From Sandaracinaceae bacterium (GTDB lineage Bacteria > Myxococcota_A > Polyangia > Polyangiales > Sandaracinaceae), in contig JAVJQK010000009.1 in assembly GCA_040218145.1 (NCBI GenBank), positions 1 to 42,253 of the forward strand: a stretch of DNA of 42,253 bases. The letters run 5' to 3'. This document shows positions 15,176 to 23,913 of the stretch, piece after piece. The number at the start of each line of letters is the position of its first letter. Positions within the stretch are counted from its first letter, which is position 1. Both the position numbers and the translations under genes were made by a program. The notes under the pieces were generated by a model. It was not told the origin of the DNA. It saw only the letters and a list, made by a program, of their open reading frames with translations, and ran no database searches.

Positions 15176-18100
15176 TCACCTCTCCAGGAGGGCGCGACGG
15201 CGTGCGATCTCGGGGTTCTCGGGATCGATGCGGGCCCAGATGTCCATCTCGACGGGCGCGCGCTCACGGGTGGCCGCGCCCCGCGCCGCCGCGCGGAGGC
15301 CCTCGTGGTCGGCCAGCCGCGCCGTCACGAAGTCGGCGAGCCCGAGCTCCACTGGCGCGACCGCGGCCCGCAAGCCGCAGGACTCGTCGAGGGTGGCGCT
15401 CGATCGAAGCGCGGCCGCGACTGGCGGATCTCGCTCCGCCGCCTCCTCCATCATCGTCTCGAGACGGAGGGTCCGACGGCCCTCGTCGTATGCGGCGCGC
15501 AGCGCGGGCTCCGCCTGCATCACCTCGAGGAACGCCAGCGTCCGAAGCGCCCACGGGAGCTGGCCGGAACCGAATCCGTCCCACGCCGCGACCGCCTCTC
15601 GCGCGACGGCCACGCTCGCGCGCGCGTCCTCCAGGCTCGCGTTCTCCCAGGCGCGCCCGGTCAGCGCGCCGGCGTGGAGGTGCAGGGCGGCCGAGACCGT
15701 GGGGGCGTGGCGGGAGCGGCGCGCCGCGCCGACGAGCGCCTCCGCGTCGGCGACGCTCGCGTCGAGCCCCGTCTGCGCGCGCGCCTCCTGCTCGGCCGTG
15801 CGCTCGTGGCTGCGCGCCTCGGCCTGGCGGGACGTGTCGAGGTTGTCGATCTCCTCGAGACGCGCGAGCAAGCTCCGGAGCGCGTCCACGTCGTCCTCGA
15901 ACGCAGCCCAGCGCCACTCGCGGAGCCAGCCGGCCGCGCGCTGCGGCGCGAGCACCTGCTCCTGGCGCGTCAGCTCGCGCGCCCGCCGCGTGTGGGCCTC
16001 CGTGCGCAGCGCCGCGTGCACGACTGCCCGCTGCTCGCTCTCGGAGAGCCAGTCGATGAGGGTCTGGCTCTGGTCGGCGGTGGGGCGCAGCGTCGCCGTG
16101 CGCACGAAGTCGTCGAGCACCGCGAGCTGGCCGCGGTAGAGCTCGATCTCGGCCGTGTTGCCGACCATGAGCGCGTTGTCGGGGTTGAGCCGGAGGCCGC
16201 GCTCCATGTGGGCGCCCGCCCGCGCGAGGTGCGCGGGATCGCCCGTACAGAGGTAGCGCTGCTGGAGGGCGAGGGCGGCGTTGTTCAGCCCCGCCGCGTC
16301 GTTCTCGCCGTCGGCCTCGTAGCGCTGCGCCACCTGGGCGAAGAGCGAGTCGGCCTCGCGCAGGTCCCGCTCCTGCAGCGCGCGCTGGGCGCGGACCTCG
16401 AGGAGGGACGTCTGGATGGCGGGCGCGTCCTGCGGCGCGCGGCGCAGCCACATCTCGCGGTCCTCCAGGGTCAGGGCCATCAGCGCCATCAGGTGCGCCG
16501 CGTCGCCGTGCGCGGCTCGCTCCGCGTCGCCACCGCTCTCGGTGCGCGTGTACACGTCTCGAGCCACCTCGCGGCTGCGCTCGATCAAGCCGAGGCTGCG
16601 GTAGGTGTAGGCGACCTCGAGCGCCATCCCGATGTCGCCCGACTCGAGCACGCCCGCGAGCTCCGCGTCGCCCTCCGCGGTGCGGCCGAGGCGGTGATAG
16701 ACCTGGCCGAGGCTGAGGTGGTAGCTGGGCACCCCCGCGGCCTCCTGGCGGATGGCGAGGAAGAGCCGCTCGGCCTCCGCGAGGAGGCGCTCGCGCTCCT
16801 CGCCGCCCACCTCACGCGCGCGGCGGAGCTGGAGCGTGCCCAGCGAGAGCACGGTCGGCACGACGCCCGCCTGGGCGATGTACGCCTCGTGCAGGTCGGT
16901 CAGCGACGCGTCGTTCTCGATCTGCTCTCGCAGCCACGCGTCGAAGATCTCTCTCGCCCGCTGGTCGTCCACCACCGTCTGCAGCCGGAGGTTGAGCTGC
17001 GCGTCGCGACCGGACCGCGCCCGCTGCACGAGCGCCTCGACCCGCGTCTGCGAGGCGGAGTCGTAGGCGAGCTGCGCCTCCTGGAAGAGGGGCAGCCGCA
17101 TCTCGACCTGCCGCGAGAGGAGCGCCGCCGCCTGCTCGAGGTCGCCCCGGTCGGCGTAGCAGCTCGCGAGCGTCCGCTGCGCGTGCCCACAGAGCTGGCC
17201 GGGCGGGCCGTACGCCTCGAGGAGGGCCTGCGCGGCCTCGACCTCGCCCGCGCCGCGTCGCGCGTCCGCGAGCGCCGCGCTCACCTCCTGGTCGTCCGGT
17301 CGCTCCTCGTGGAGGAGGGCCAGGGCCTCGGCGTCGCCCGACTCCAGCGCCTGCGCGCGGCGAATGTCGCCCGCCCACACCTCGCGCTGCGCGCGCAGCG
17401 CCTGGACGTGCGCCGTCGCCTCGGCGTCGGCCCCCGGAGACCGCTCCCACGTCGCCACGTCGGCCGCGACGTCGGGCAGCACCGAGGCGCTCAGGCCGCC
17501 GACGAGCCCGTTGGCGACCTCGATCGCCTCGGGCGTGCCCGCGGCGACGTAGTGGTGCAGCGCCTCGAGCGGCCACGCCTCGCGGAGCGGCGCCGCCATC
17601 GCGAGGTGGAGGGCGGCCAGGCGGCTCTGCAACGTGACGAGCGCGTCGCCCTCGGCGAGCTCCGCGCCCATCTCCGCGAGGCGCAGGGCCGCGCGCCGCG
17701 CCTGGTCGTCCTCGTCGCCGACCTGCTCGGACCACGCCGAGAGCGCCTGCGCGAGCAGCGCCGCGGTCGCCCCGCTCTGGGCGTGCTGCGGCAGCAGGCG
17801 ATAGCGCCGCACGACCTGCGCCCCCTCGTCGGCCCGCGCGGCCGTCATCGGCGTCTCCACCTGCGCGACGAGGACCCGGATGAGCCCCGTGGCGGCGTCC
17901 CTTACGGTGCCATGCACGGCCTCGTGCTCGACCATCACCTGCTGGTAGGCGAGCGCGGCCCGCGTCAGATCGCCGCTCTGCTCGAGCTCCTGGGCGTCCT
18001 CGAGGGCGAGCCGCGCGAGTCGGCCCGGCGAGCCCAGGTACGAGCTGGTCACGCCCCAGCCGACGGCGAGCACGAGGGTCGACAGGACGGCCCAGTTCCA

Positions 18101-18838
18101 GCCCTTGGCGAGCCCGCTCAGCCGCTCCTTGGCGAAGAACGTGTACGAGCCGTTGCCATGGTCGACCACGCGGTACGCGCTCAACGCCAGCACGGGGATG
18201 TAGAGCAGGGTGAGGAAGAGCGTGGAGATCTTCGAGCCGTCCGGGCGCGAGTCCCGGTCGCCATACAGCATCGTGCCGATGCCGTTGAAGGTGTAGAGGC
18301 CCGGCGCGCCCCCCGTCAGCGGCCGCGGACCGTCGAGGCTCCGATCGAACGAGGCGCGCAGCGACGGGTCGGTCACCCCGCGCTTGCCCGCCTTCAGCAG
18401 CGCGTCCCCCGAGGTGAAGTCACCCGCGCGGTGATGCCAGCGCGCCAGCGAGAGCGTCACGAACGCGTCCGGCTCCCTGCTCGCCGCCTCGAGCTCCGCC
18501 AGCGCGGTGCCCGAGGGGGCGGCGCGGAGCGCCTTGACGAAGAGGGTCCCGGCCGTCGATCGGTCACCCGACGCCTGGTGTGCCGCGCCGAGCTCCGCGG
18601 TCAGGTACGCGACGTTGTCGCGGAGGTTCTGCTGCGCGACCGGGCCCTCCGGGGCCAGCACGTCGGCGGCCTCCCTGAGGTGGGGGAGCAGGTCCTGCTC
18701 GAGCTGCTCCCTCAGCGCGGCGAGCCGCTCCGTCTGCGACGCCCAGTCGGTGCGCGCCGGATCGGGCCGCAGATCCGCCCCGTCGAGCTCCCGCCCGATG
18801 GCGTCGAGCGTGTTCATCACCTGGTCCAGGGCGTCCAT
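15176..18838 (-). CDS. Giant TPR-repeat protein with two transmembrane helices
   Basis: 1220 residues. ATG 18838 has GGGAGGA upstream. Residues 1-170 are soluble and helical. A conserved-looking block follows: LYTFNGIGTMLYGDRDS, then hydrophobic TLFLTLLYIPVLALSAYRV and WNWAVLSTLVLAVGWGV, giving two membrane spans around 210-280. The G-x-G-T-x-L-Y-G motif before paired spans occurs in various uncharacterised TPR proteins. The remaining 900 residues are alpha-helical with many TPR units, for example LNNAALALQQRYLCTGDPAH and LMVGNTAEIELYRGQLAVL (part). No enzyme motif is seen. The long TPR part probably lies on one side of the membrane as a scaffold. It sits alone between the TetR gene and a divergent small gene. 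Function unknown. Confidence 0.9.
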   Translation of the reverse strand: MDALDQVMNTLDAIGRELDGADLRPDPARTDWASQTERLAALREQLEQDLLPHLREAADVLAPEGPVAQQNLRDNVAYLTAELGAAHQASGDRSTAGTLFVKALRAAPSGTALAELEAASREPDAFVTLSLARWHHRAGDFTSGDALLKAGKRGVTDPSLRASFDRSLDGPRPLTGGAPGLYTFNGIGTMLYGDRDSRPDGSKISTLFLTLLYIPVLALSAYRVVDHGNGSYTFFAKERLSGLAKGWNWAVLSTLVLAVGWGVTSSYLGSPGRLARLALEDAQELEQSGDLTRAALAYQQVMVEHEAVHGTVRDAATGLIRVLVAQVETPMTAARADEGAQVVRRYRLLPQHAQSGATAALLAQALSAWSEQVGDEDDQARRAALRLAEMGAELAEGDALVTLQSRLAALHLAMAAPLREAWPLEALHHYVAAGTPEAIEVANGLVGGLSASVLPDVAADVATWERSPGADAEATAHVQALRAQREVWAGDIRRAQALESGDAEALALLHEERPDDQEVSAALADARRGAGEVEAAQALLEAYGPPGQLCGHAQRTLASCYADRGDLEQAAALLSRQVEMRLPLFQEAQLAYDSASQTRVEALVQRARSGRDAQLNLRLQTVVDDQRAREIFDAWLREQIENDASLTDLHEAYIAQAGVVPTVLSLGTLQLRRAREVGGEERERLLAEAERLFLAIRQEAAGVPSYHLSLGQVYHRLGRTAEGDAELAGVLESGDIGMALEVAYTYRSLGLIERSREVARDVYTRTESGGDAERAAHGDAAHLMALMALTLEDREMWLRRAPQDAPAIQTSLLEVRAQRALQERDLREADSLFAQVAQRYEADGENDAAGLNNAALALQQRYLCTGDPAHLARAGAHMERGLRLNPDNALMVGNTAEIELYRGQLAVLDDFVRTATLRPTADQSQTLIDWLSESEQRAVVHAALRTEAHTRRARELTRQEQVLAPQRAAGWLREWRWAAFEDDVDALRSLLARLEEIDNLDTSRQAEARSHERTAEQEARAQTGLDASVADAEALVGAARRSRHAPTVSAALHLHAGALTGRAWENASLEDARASVAVAREAVAAWDGFGSGQLPWALRTLAFLEVMQAEPALRAAYDEGRRTLRLETMMEEAAERDPPVAAALRSSATLDESCGLRAAVAPVELGLADFVTARLADHEGLRAAARGAATRERAPVEMDIWARIDPENPEIARRRALLER

Positions 18839-19029
18839 TGGCAATCCTCCCGGCGGCCTGCTTGACACCGATCCGCGCCATCGTCTACCCGCGCGACGAT
18901 TTTCCCTCTGCCCCGAGCGCGGTCAGCGTCGCCGGATCATCAACTGGACGGCCTGACGCGCCTCGAACCCCCCGACCGTGGGCTCGGGAGGCGCTCGAGC
19001 CCATGGTCCACACGCGCGAGGAGCGACGC

Positions 19030-19259
19030 ATGCAAATGACCGTGCTTCTGGATGAGCGCTCCCTCGACCGCGCCGAGGAGACCGCAGAGCAGGTCGAGGC
19101 GCTCGGCGCGCGGGTCCTCCAGACCTGGAGGCCGCAGGCGTGATCACGGCGGAGGGCGACGCGTCCCTCCTCGAGCCGCTCGCGGCGCTCCCGGGCGTGA
19201 TCGCGGTCGAGCCGAGCCGGGACATCGACATCGGCCCGCCCGGTTCGCCGACGCAGTGA
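19030..19259 (+). pseudogene. Small ~76-residue protein gene split between two frames
   Basis: Two short frames together spell one small protein. The first (19030-19143, 37 residues) starts at ATG with GAGGAG seven bases upstream and reads MQMTVLLDERSLDRAEETAE and on to LQTWRPQA. The second (19140-19259, 39 residues) continues with VITAEGDASLLEPL, LPGVIAVEPSRDIDI and ends PPGSPTQ. The combined layout (beta strand, helix, strand, then x-L-x-A-L-P-G-V-x-x-V-E-P, ending PPxSxxQ) matches a family of small proteins often mislabelled ketohydroxyglutarate aldolase. The join is a GTGA stop-start overlap. It could be a frameshifted pseudogene, a sequencing error, a programmed shift, or two coupled half-proteins. 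Confidence 0.6.
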
Positions 19260-19272
19260 GACCCGCCGGGGC

Positions 19273-20439
19273 TCAGCGGAGCGCGCCGGCGGGATCGAGC
19301 TGGTAGACGCGGCCTCGCCACATCACCGAGCGGGTGAAGAGGGCGCGGAGGTAGAGCTCGGGGAGCAGGGCGAGGGTGGCGACGGGCGCCCACCACAGCC
19401 GCGCGGGGAGCGCGGCGCCGCCCTGGGAGCGGCGGAGGCGCTGCAGCGCGAAGGGCACCGCGAGGGCGCCGACGAGCGCGAGCGCGCCCGCCCCGACGTG
19501 GCCCGCGGCGAGGGCGGCGACTCCGACCACCAGCCCCGCGAAGTACACGGAGGTCCACGCGACGGCCGGGGCGTTGAAGGGCCAGAAGGGGATCCCCGTG
19601 CGCCCGTAGATCAGCCAGCGCAGCGCGAGCGAGCGGAAGTCGGCCCACGAGAGGCCACGCTGGATGATGCGGAGCGGCGCGCCGACGAGCACGTTGCGGT
19701 AGCCCGCGGCCGCGAGACGCGCGCCGATGTGCATGTCGTCGACGAGCTGCCCCTCCGACGCCTCGAGGCCGCCCGCCGCGTCGAGCGCCGCGCAGCGCAG
19801 GACCATCGTCTGCCCCATGATGAAGGGCAAGCTCTCGTGGTGGCGCATCGACAGCGCAGCTTGAGGTCCATAGATGCCGTCGAGGAGGAGCGCGTAGGCG
19901 GCGTCGCCCCCTGTCTCGGGCCTCTCCGAGCAGACCGCGCGCGCGAACGCGGCGCCCACGTCGGGCTCGGCCATCACGCGCGCGGCGAGCCGCCGGAGCA
20001 GGCGCGGAGACGGCCGGGTGTCGGAGTCCGCGAAGCACACGAGCGGGGCCTGGGCGCGCGCGGCGGCCATGCCCTGGATCATCGCGTGGAGCTTGCCGGT
20101 GCGATCGGGCTCGGGCGTGCCCGAGAAGACGACGCGCGCGTTGGCCGTGGGGTGCCTCGCGAGCACCCGTCGCAGGATGGGCAGCGCCGGGTCGCTCTCG
20201 TCGTCGAGCACGAAGAGCGTCTCGAGCGGGGCGGGGTAGTTCTGCGCGAGCGCGGCGCGCACGTTCGCCTCGAGCCCCGGATCGCGCCCTCGGATGGGAC
20301 GCACCACGAGCATCGCAGGGAGCGGCTCGGACATGGGGTAGTACGGGTCGAGCGCCTCGAGCGCGCGCCGGAGCCGGCGGTAGAGCCAGACGACCGCGCT
20401 CAGGAGCGCGAGGGCGCCGAACACCGCGACGGCGGTCAT
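19273..20439 (-). CDS. GT21-like membrane glycosyltransferase (ceramide glucosyltransferase/HpnI type)
   Basis: 388 residues. ATG 20439 follows GAGGGG at five bases. An N-terminal membrane helix (TAVAVFGALALLSAVVWLY) precedes a GT2-fold domain. The catalytic signature is complete: DDESD (about 78-82), FADSDTRP (about 134-141), VDDMHIG (about 232-238) and the R-x-L-A-L-R-W form of the QxxRW motif (about 268-274). Two to three C-terminal helices follow, then the tail WRGRVYQLD, typical of ceramide glucosyltransferase-like (GT21) and hopanoid-linked HpnI enzymes. These transfer a sugar from a nucleotide donor to a lipid acceptor at the inner membrane. It is downstream of a DUF6134 gene and an alpha-mannosidase on the same strand, which suggests glycolipid metabolism. 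The lipid acceptor is unknown. Confidence 0.9.
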   Translation of the reverse strand: MTAVAVFGALALLSAVVWLYRRLRRALEALDPYYPMSEPLPAMLVVRPIRGRDPGLEANVRAALAQNYPAPLETLFVLDDESDPALPILRRVLARHPTANARVVFSGTPEPDRTGKLHAMIQGMAAARAQAPLVCFADSDTRPSPRLLRRLAARVMAEPDVGAAFARAVCSERPETGGDAAYALLLDGIYGPQAALSMRHHESLPFIMGQTMVLRCAALDAAGGLEASEGQLVDDMHIGARLAAAGYRNVLVGAPLRIIQRGLSWADFRSLALRWLIYGRTGIPFWPFNAPAVAWTSVYFAGLVVGVAALAAGHVGAGALALVGALAVPFALQRLRRSQGGAALPARLWWAPVATLALLPELYLRALFTRSVMWRGRVYQLDPAGALR

Positions 20440-20552
20440 GGGGTCCCCTCGGGGGCGATGGCGTCGGAGGTGCGCATGCGGATCACATGCGCACCGCCTG
20501 CTTCCGGGGCCCGTCGTCGACCCTTCGCGATGGCAAGTCCCCGCCGTGGGGG

Positions 20553-21203
20553 TCAGCGCATCTGGGTGATCACGGTCGAGCCGTCGCTGGCGCGCAGGCG
20601 CTTCTTCACCAGGTAGCCGTCTTCGTCGTACCAGAGCGAGGCGTCGTGCTCGCCGGTGACGTCGTAGCGGTGGGTGGAGAGTCGCCGACCGGCGAGGGTG
20701 AGCGTCTCGGTTCGCGGCCCCGACACGCGCACGCGACGGAGCGCGCCGTCCTCGGCTTCGATCATCAGGGCGTCGCCCGCGGACAAGACGTTCCAGTGCG
20801 GATCGGCCGGGATCGCGGACCCCGGCACGGTGACGCGCTCGCCGCCGGCCGCGCGGACGCGAATGCCAGAGCCGCCGCGGCGCGCGAAGACCTGGAGCGC
20901 GTCGCCGTTGCGATCGGTGGTCGACGAGAACCCGACGAGGCGGCCCTCGCGCCACACCTCGCGGGCGCGCAGATCGTAGCGGTAGGCCTCGAGCGCGAGG
21001 ATCCGCACCCGGATCGAGATCTCGTGCTCGAGCGTCATCTGGGAGTCGCCGCGCTCGAAGCGCACGCGGTGCGTCCCGATGTCGTCGCCGTTGCGCGTGA
21101 TCCGGTAGTCGATGACGCGGCCCTCCGCGTCGGCCCGCGCCAGCCCTACGGTCAGCCCGAGCGCCAGCGCGACCATCAGAAACGGGAGAGTCTTCTCGGT
21201 CAT
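20553..21203 (-). CDS. DUF6134-like exported protein
   Basis: 216 residues with a Sec signal peptide (MTEKTLPFLMVALALGLTVGLARA). The mature part is all-beta: DYRITRNGDDIGTHRVRF, then E-x-x-I-R-V-R-I-L-x-L-E-A-Y-R-Y, E-V-W-R-E-G-R-L, FSSTTDRNGDALQV and a late P-x-x-H-W-N-V-L. This is the pattern of the DUF6134 family of periplasmic proteins of unknown function. ATG 21203 begins 32 bases after the alpha-mannosidase stop, so the two are probably co-transcribed; the glycosyltransferase follows after 113 bases. Lipid or carbohydrate binding is possible but not shown by any residue I can point to. Confidence 0.8.
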   Translation of the reverse strand: MTEKTLPFLMVALALGLTVGLARADAEGRVIDYRITRNGDDIGTHRVRFERGDSQMTLEHEISIRVRILALEAYRYDLRAREVWREGRLVGFSSTTDRNGDALQVFARRGGSGIRVRAAGGERVTVPGSAIPADPHWNVLSAGDALMIEAEDGALRRVRVSGPRTETLTLAGRRLSTHRYDVTGEHDASLWYDEDGYLVKKRLRASDGSTVITQMR

Positions 21204-21235
21204 GATCTTCACAAGTACGCGCGGCGGGCGTCCCG

Positions 21236-23728
21236 CTAAACGTCCCCGAAGCGGAGCCGCACGGTGGTGATGGCCCGCGTGACCGTCACCACCGCCGCGT
21301 CCCCGTCCATCGGCAGCGGCTCGCGATCTCGCTCCCGCGCGTCGCAGAGCGTGGCGGCGGCGATGGGCCGGGAGGGGCAGCTGAGGCGCGTGGTCCAGCG
21401 CGCGTCGGGCCCGACGTCGCTCCGGAGCCGCACCACGTAGCCGTCGCCTCGCGACGCGGGCTTGATGGCGGTGACCACCACGTCTTCGCGGTCGCAGAGG
21501 AGCGCCGCGCTCGCGGCCGCGTCGAGGTCCGCGCCGTCCTCGGGGTAGAGCGTCTCGCGCAGCGCGCGGCGGCCTCGCTCGAGCAGGTGATGGCCGCGGA
21601 AGTCTCCGTCGGGCGTGAGCCAGACCGCGTAGTCGAAGCCTCCCTCCGAGGTGCCCACGCCGGACGCGGGGTGGGCCGGCAGCGGCAGGAACCCGAACGC
21701 GCGCTCGAGCGGCGCGTGCCGCAGGGCGACCCACTCCATCGCGCCCGGCGCGGGCATGCTCACGCACGCGGGCCCGCCCAGGAACACCGCGAGACCCCAG
21801 TCGTCCGGGTCCGAGAGGAACGCGAAGGAGCGCGCGGCCCAGAACGTGGGATCGAAGAGCTTCTTGCGCGGCCGCTCCACCACGCCGCCGGGCACGTTCA
21901 TCGTCAGCGTCTCCGCGTGGGACACGGTGGGGAAGCGGCACGTCACCGTCGTGCCCTCCGCCGCCTCGCCCTCGAGATGGAGCCGCAGCACGGGCGAGGC
22001 GTCCTCGATCCACAGCCGGCGGAGCACGCGCTGCGCGCCGAGATACGAGCGCACGCTCACCACCAGGCAGCCGTCCCGCTCCTCGGCCGAGATCTGCGCG
22101 GGCTGATCGCTCGCGCGGTGCGCCTCGCGGAACGTGCCGCCCAGGAACTCGTGCCCCATGCGCCAGAGCCCGCCCGAGTCGCGGTAGACCACGAGGTCGT
22201 TCGCGGGGCCGGCGAGCCGCTCCGCGTCGTCGTCGCGCGTCCGCAGGCTGACGATGCAGCCGCCCTGCCGCTCGGTCATGCGCAGCCGATAGACCTGCGT
22301 CGTCACGTCGAGCGTTCCGTCGGCGAGCCGCCAGCGGGGCGCGCGCTGCGGCGGGTCCAGCGGGAGGGCCCGCGCCCCTTCACACGCGCGGGCCACGCAG
22401 CGATCGGCGAGCGCCTCGGCCTCCTGCAGCCAGGGGAGCTGCTCTCGCTGGTAGACCCGCTCGGGCGTGGTGCCGGTGATGAAGTCGTGGTGGTTGCTGA
22501 TCGCGACGAGGTTCCACGCGCTCGCCATCTCCTCCGCGTGCACCTCGGGTTGCGGGGACCCGTCGAAGACGAGCTTCTCCGCGAGCACGAGCTTGCGCGC
22601 CACGCGATTGCACCGCCGCTTGACGTTCGGCCGCGTCGCGTAGAAGCCCATCCAGTAGGGGTTGGGGTCGAGCTCCACGACGGGCAGGGCCGAGCGGTGG
22701 AAGTCCACGAGCGCCAGGTGGTCGTCCATGCCCGCGTTCACCACCCAGACCCCCGTGTCGCCGTAGCGCTCGCGGTTGTAGCGGTCGAGCAGCCCGACCA
22801 GATCCCGGATGGGCCCGTTGAAGTCGCAGCCGATCGGGCAGAAGAGGTAGGGCGTCCGGCTGAGCGGCGCGAGCTGCCGCACGAGGGCGTCGACCCGGCG
22901 CGCCACGTGACGCCCGGTGCGCCACGGGACGCCGAGCGTCATGCCCATCCAGCGGATCACGCCGATGTGCGCGAGCATGTCGCCCTGGAAGTACGTGAAG
23001 GCGTTCCAGTGGCAGAGCACCTCGGCCCCGTCTGGGGCGCGCCAGACGAAGTCCTGCGTCTTCAGCTCGCGTCCCAGCAGGTCGGCGCTCGAGCCCTCGA
23101 GGGGGAAGGACCACGGCGGCCGCAGATCCGCGCCCACGAAGTACATGCCGTCGATGCGCGTGATGCCGGCCCGGTCGAACCCGAGCGCGTCGAGGAGCGA
23201 GGGGAGGGCGGGCGAGTGCCCGAAGTCGTCGGGGAGGTAGGCGAGCCGCGGCTCGGGCGTCATGCCGTTGTCGCGCAGCCACTCCTGCCCGAGCAGATAG
23301 TCCCGCAGGATCGCCTCGGTGGAGGGCAGCAGCGTGTCGGGTGTAGTGATGCCCGAGCCCGTCAGCCGCAGCCGGCCCCCGTTCACGAGGCGCCGGAGCT
23401 CCGGGCGACGCGCCGGGTGTCGTTCCCAGTAGAGCTGGAAGAAGAACAGGCACTCGATGCAGAACACGCGCCGCGGCTCTTGCTCGAGCGCGTCGAGCAC
23501 CTCCTCGAAGATCGGCTCGATGCGCCGCTCGAAGTACTCCTCCGACGTCAGCAGCCAGTTCGGGTCCCAGTGGCTCGTCTCCCCGAAGATGAGCACGTGC
23601 TTCGCGTCCGGTGGAATCTCCAGCGCCGCGCGCAGCTCCGCTTCGGTCTGCTCCGCCTGCATGTCTCCGCCGTCGACGTGCGCCCCCCTCGTCTCTCGGC
23701 AACGGGTGGCGGCTTCGGCGCCGCTCAT
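21236..23728 (-). CDS. GH38-family alpha-mannosidase
   Basis: 830 residues from ATG 23728; ATG 23662 is an alternative, and neither has an ideal ribosome site. GH38 landmarks are present: FGETSHWDPNWL (zinc ligands H53 and D55), YLPDDFGHSPALPSLL (nucleophile aspartate at 167 or 168) and SNHHDFITGT at about 410-420 (zinc-ligand His). A helical bundle and beta-sandwich C-terminal half complete the fold. GH38 enzymes are zinc-dependent retaining exo-alpha-mannosidases. There is no signal peptide, so it is likely cytoplasmic. Length fits bacterial GH38 proteins. It heads a leftward set with a DUF6134 protein and a GT21-like transferase, so it may trim or recycle a mannosylated glycan or glycolipid. 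Confidence 0.9.
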   Translation of the reverse strand: MSGAEAATRCRETRGAHVDGGDMQAEQTEAELRAALEIPPDAKHVLIFGETSHWDPNWLLTSEEYFERRIEPIFEEVLDALEQEPRRVFCIECLFFFQLYWERHPARRPELRRLVNGGRLRLTGSGITTPDTLLPSTEAILRDYLLGQEWLRDNGMTPEPRLAYLPDDFGHSPALPSLLDALGFDRAGITRIDGMYFVGADLRPPWSFPLEGSSADLLGRELKTQDFVWRAPDGAEVLCHWNAFTYFQGDMLAHIGVIRWMGMTLGVPWRTGRHVARRVDALVRQLAPLSRTPYLFCPIGCDFNGPIRDLVGLLDRYNRERYGDTGVWVVNAGMDDHLALVDFHRSALPVVELDPNPYWMGFYATRPNVKRRCNRVARKLVLAEKLVFDGSPQPEVHAEEMASAWNLVAISNHHDFITGTTPERVYQREQLPWLQEAEALADRCVARACEGARALPLDPPQRAPRWRLADGTLDVTTQVYRLRMTERQGGCIVSLRTRDDDAERLAGPANDLVVYRDSGGLWRMGHEFLGGTFREAHRASDQPAQISAEERDGCLVVSVRSYLGAQRVLRRLWIEDASPVLRLHLEGEAAEGTTVTCRFPTVSHAETLTMNVPGGVVERPRKKLFDPTFWAARSFAFLSDPDDWGLAVFLGGPACVSMPAPGAMEWVALRHAPLERAFGFLPLPAHPASGVGTSEGGFDYAVWLTPDGDFRGHHLLERGRRALRETLYPEDGADLDAAASAALLCDREDVVVTAIKPASRGDGYVVRLRSDVGPDARWTTRLSCPSRPIAAATLCDARERDREPLPMDGDAAVVTVTRAITTVRLRFGDV

Positions 23729-23913
23729 GCCAGGTAGTGTATCAGCGGCCCGCGTGCGCTCCGAGGTCCTCGAACGGATCGCCGGGCGTGGGGAGAGTCT
23801 CCGAAAATCGTACGGTGATCGATGAGGCGTCGCGCACCCCGAGTCGGCGACGGGACAGGCGACGTAAGGCCGGGATCGTGGCGCTCGGGCGCCGCGCCCG
23901 CGACGCTCCCTTC

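Noticed and set aside
15305-18865. 1186-codon + strand frame
   Set aside because: Shadow of the TPR gene caused by high GC; Arg/Leu/His-rich with no domain pattern.
18862-18890. TTGACA at 18862 as a -35 box for the split small gene
   Set aside because: No acceptable -10 at 16-18 bases, and promoter consensus is unreliable in this GC-rich background.
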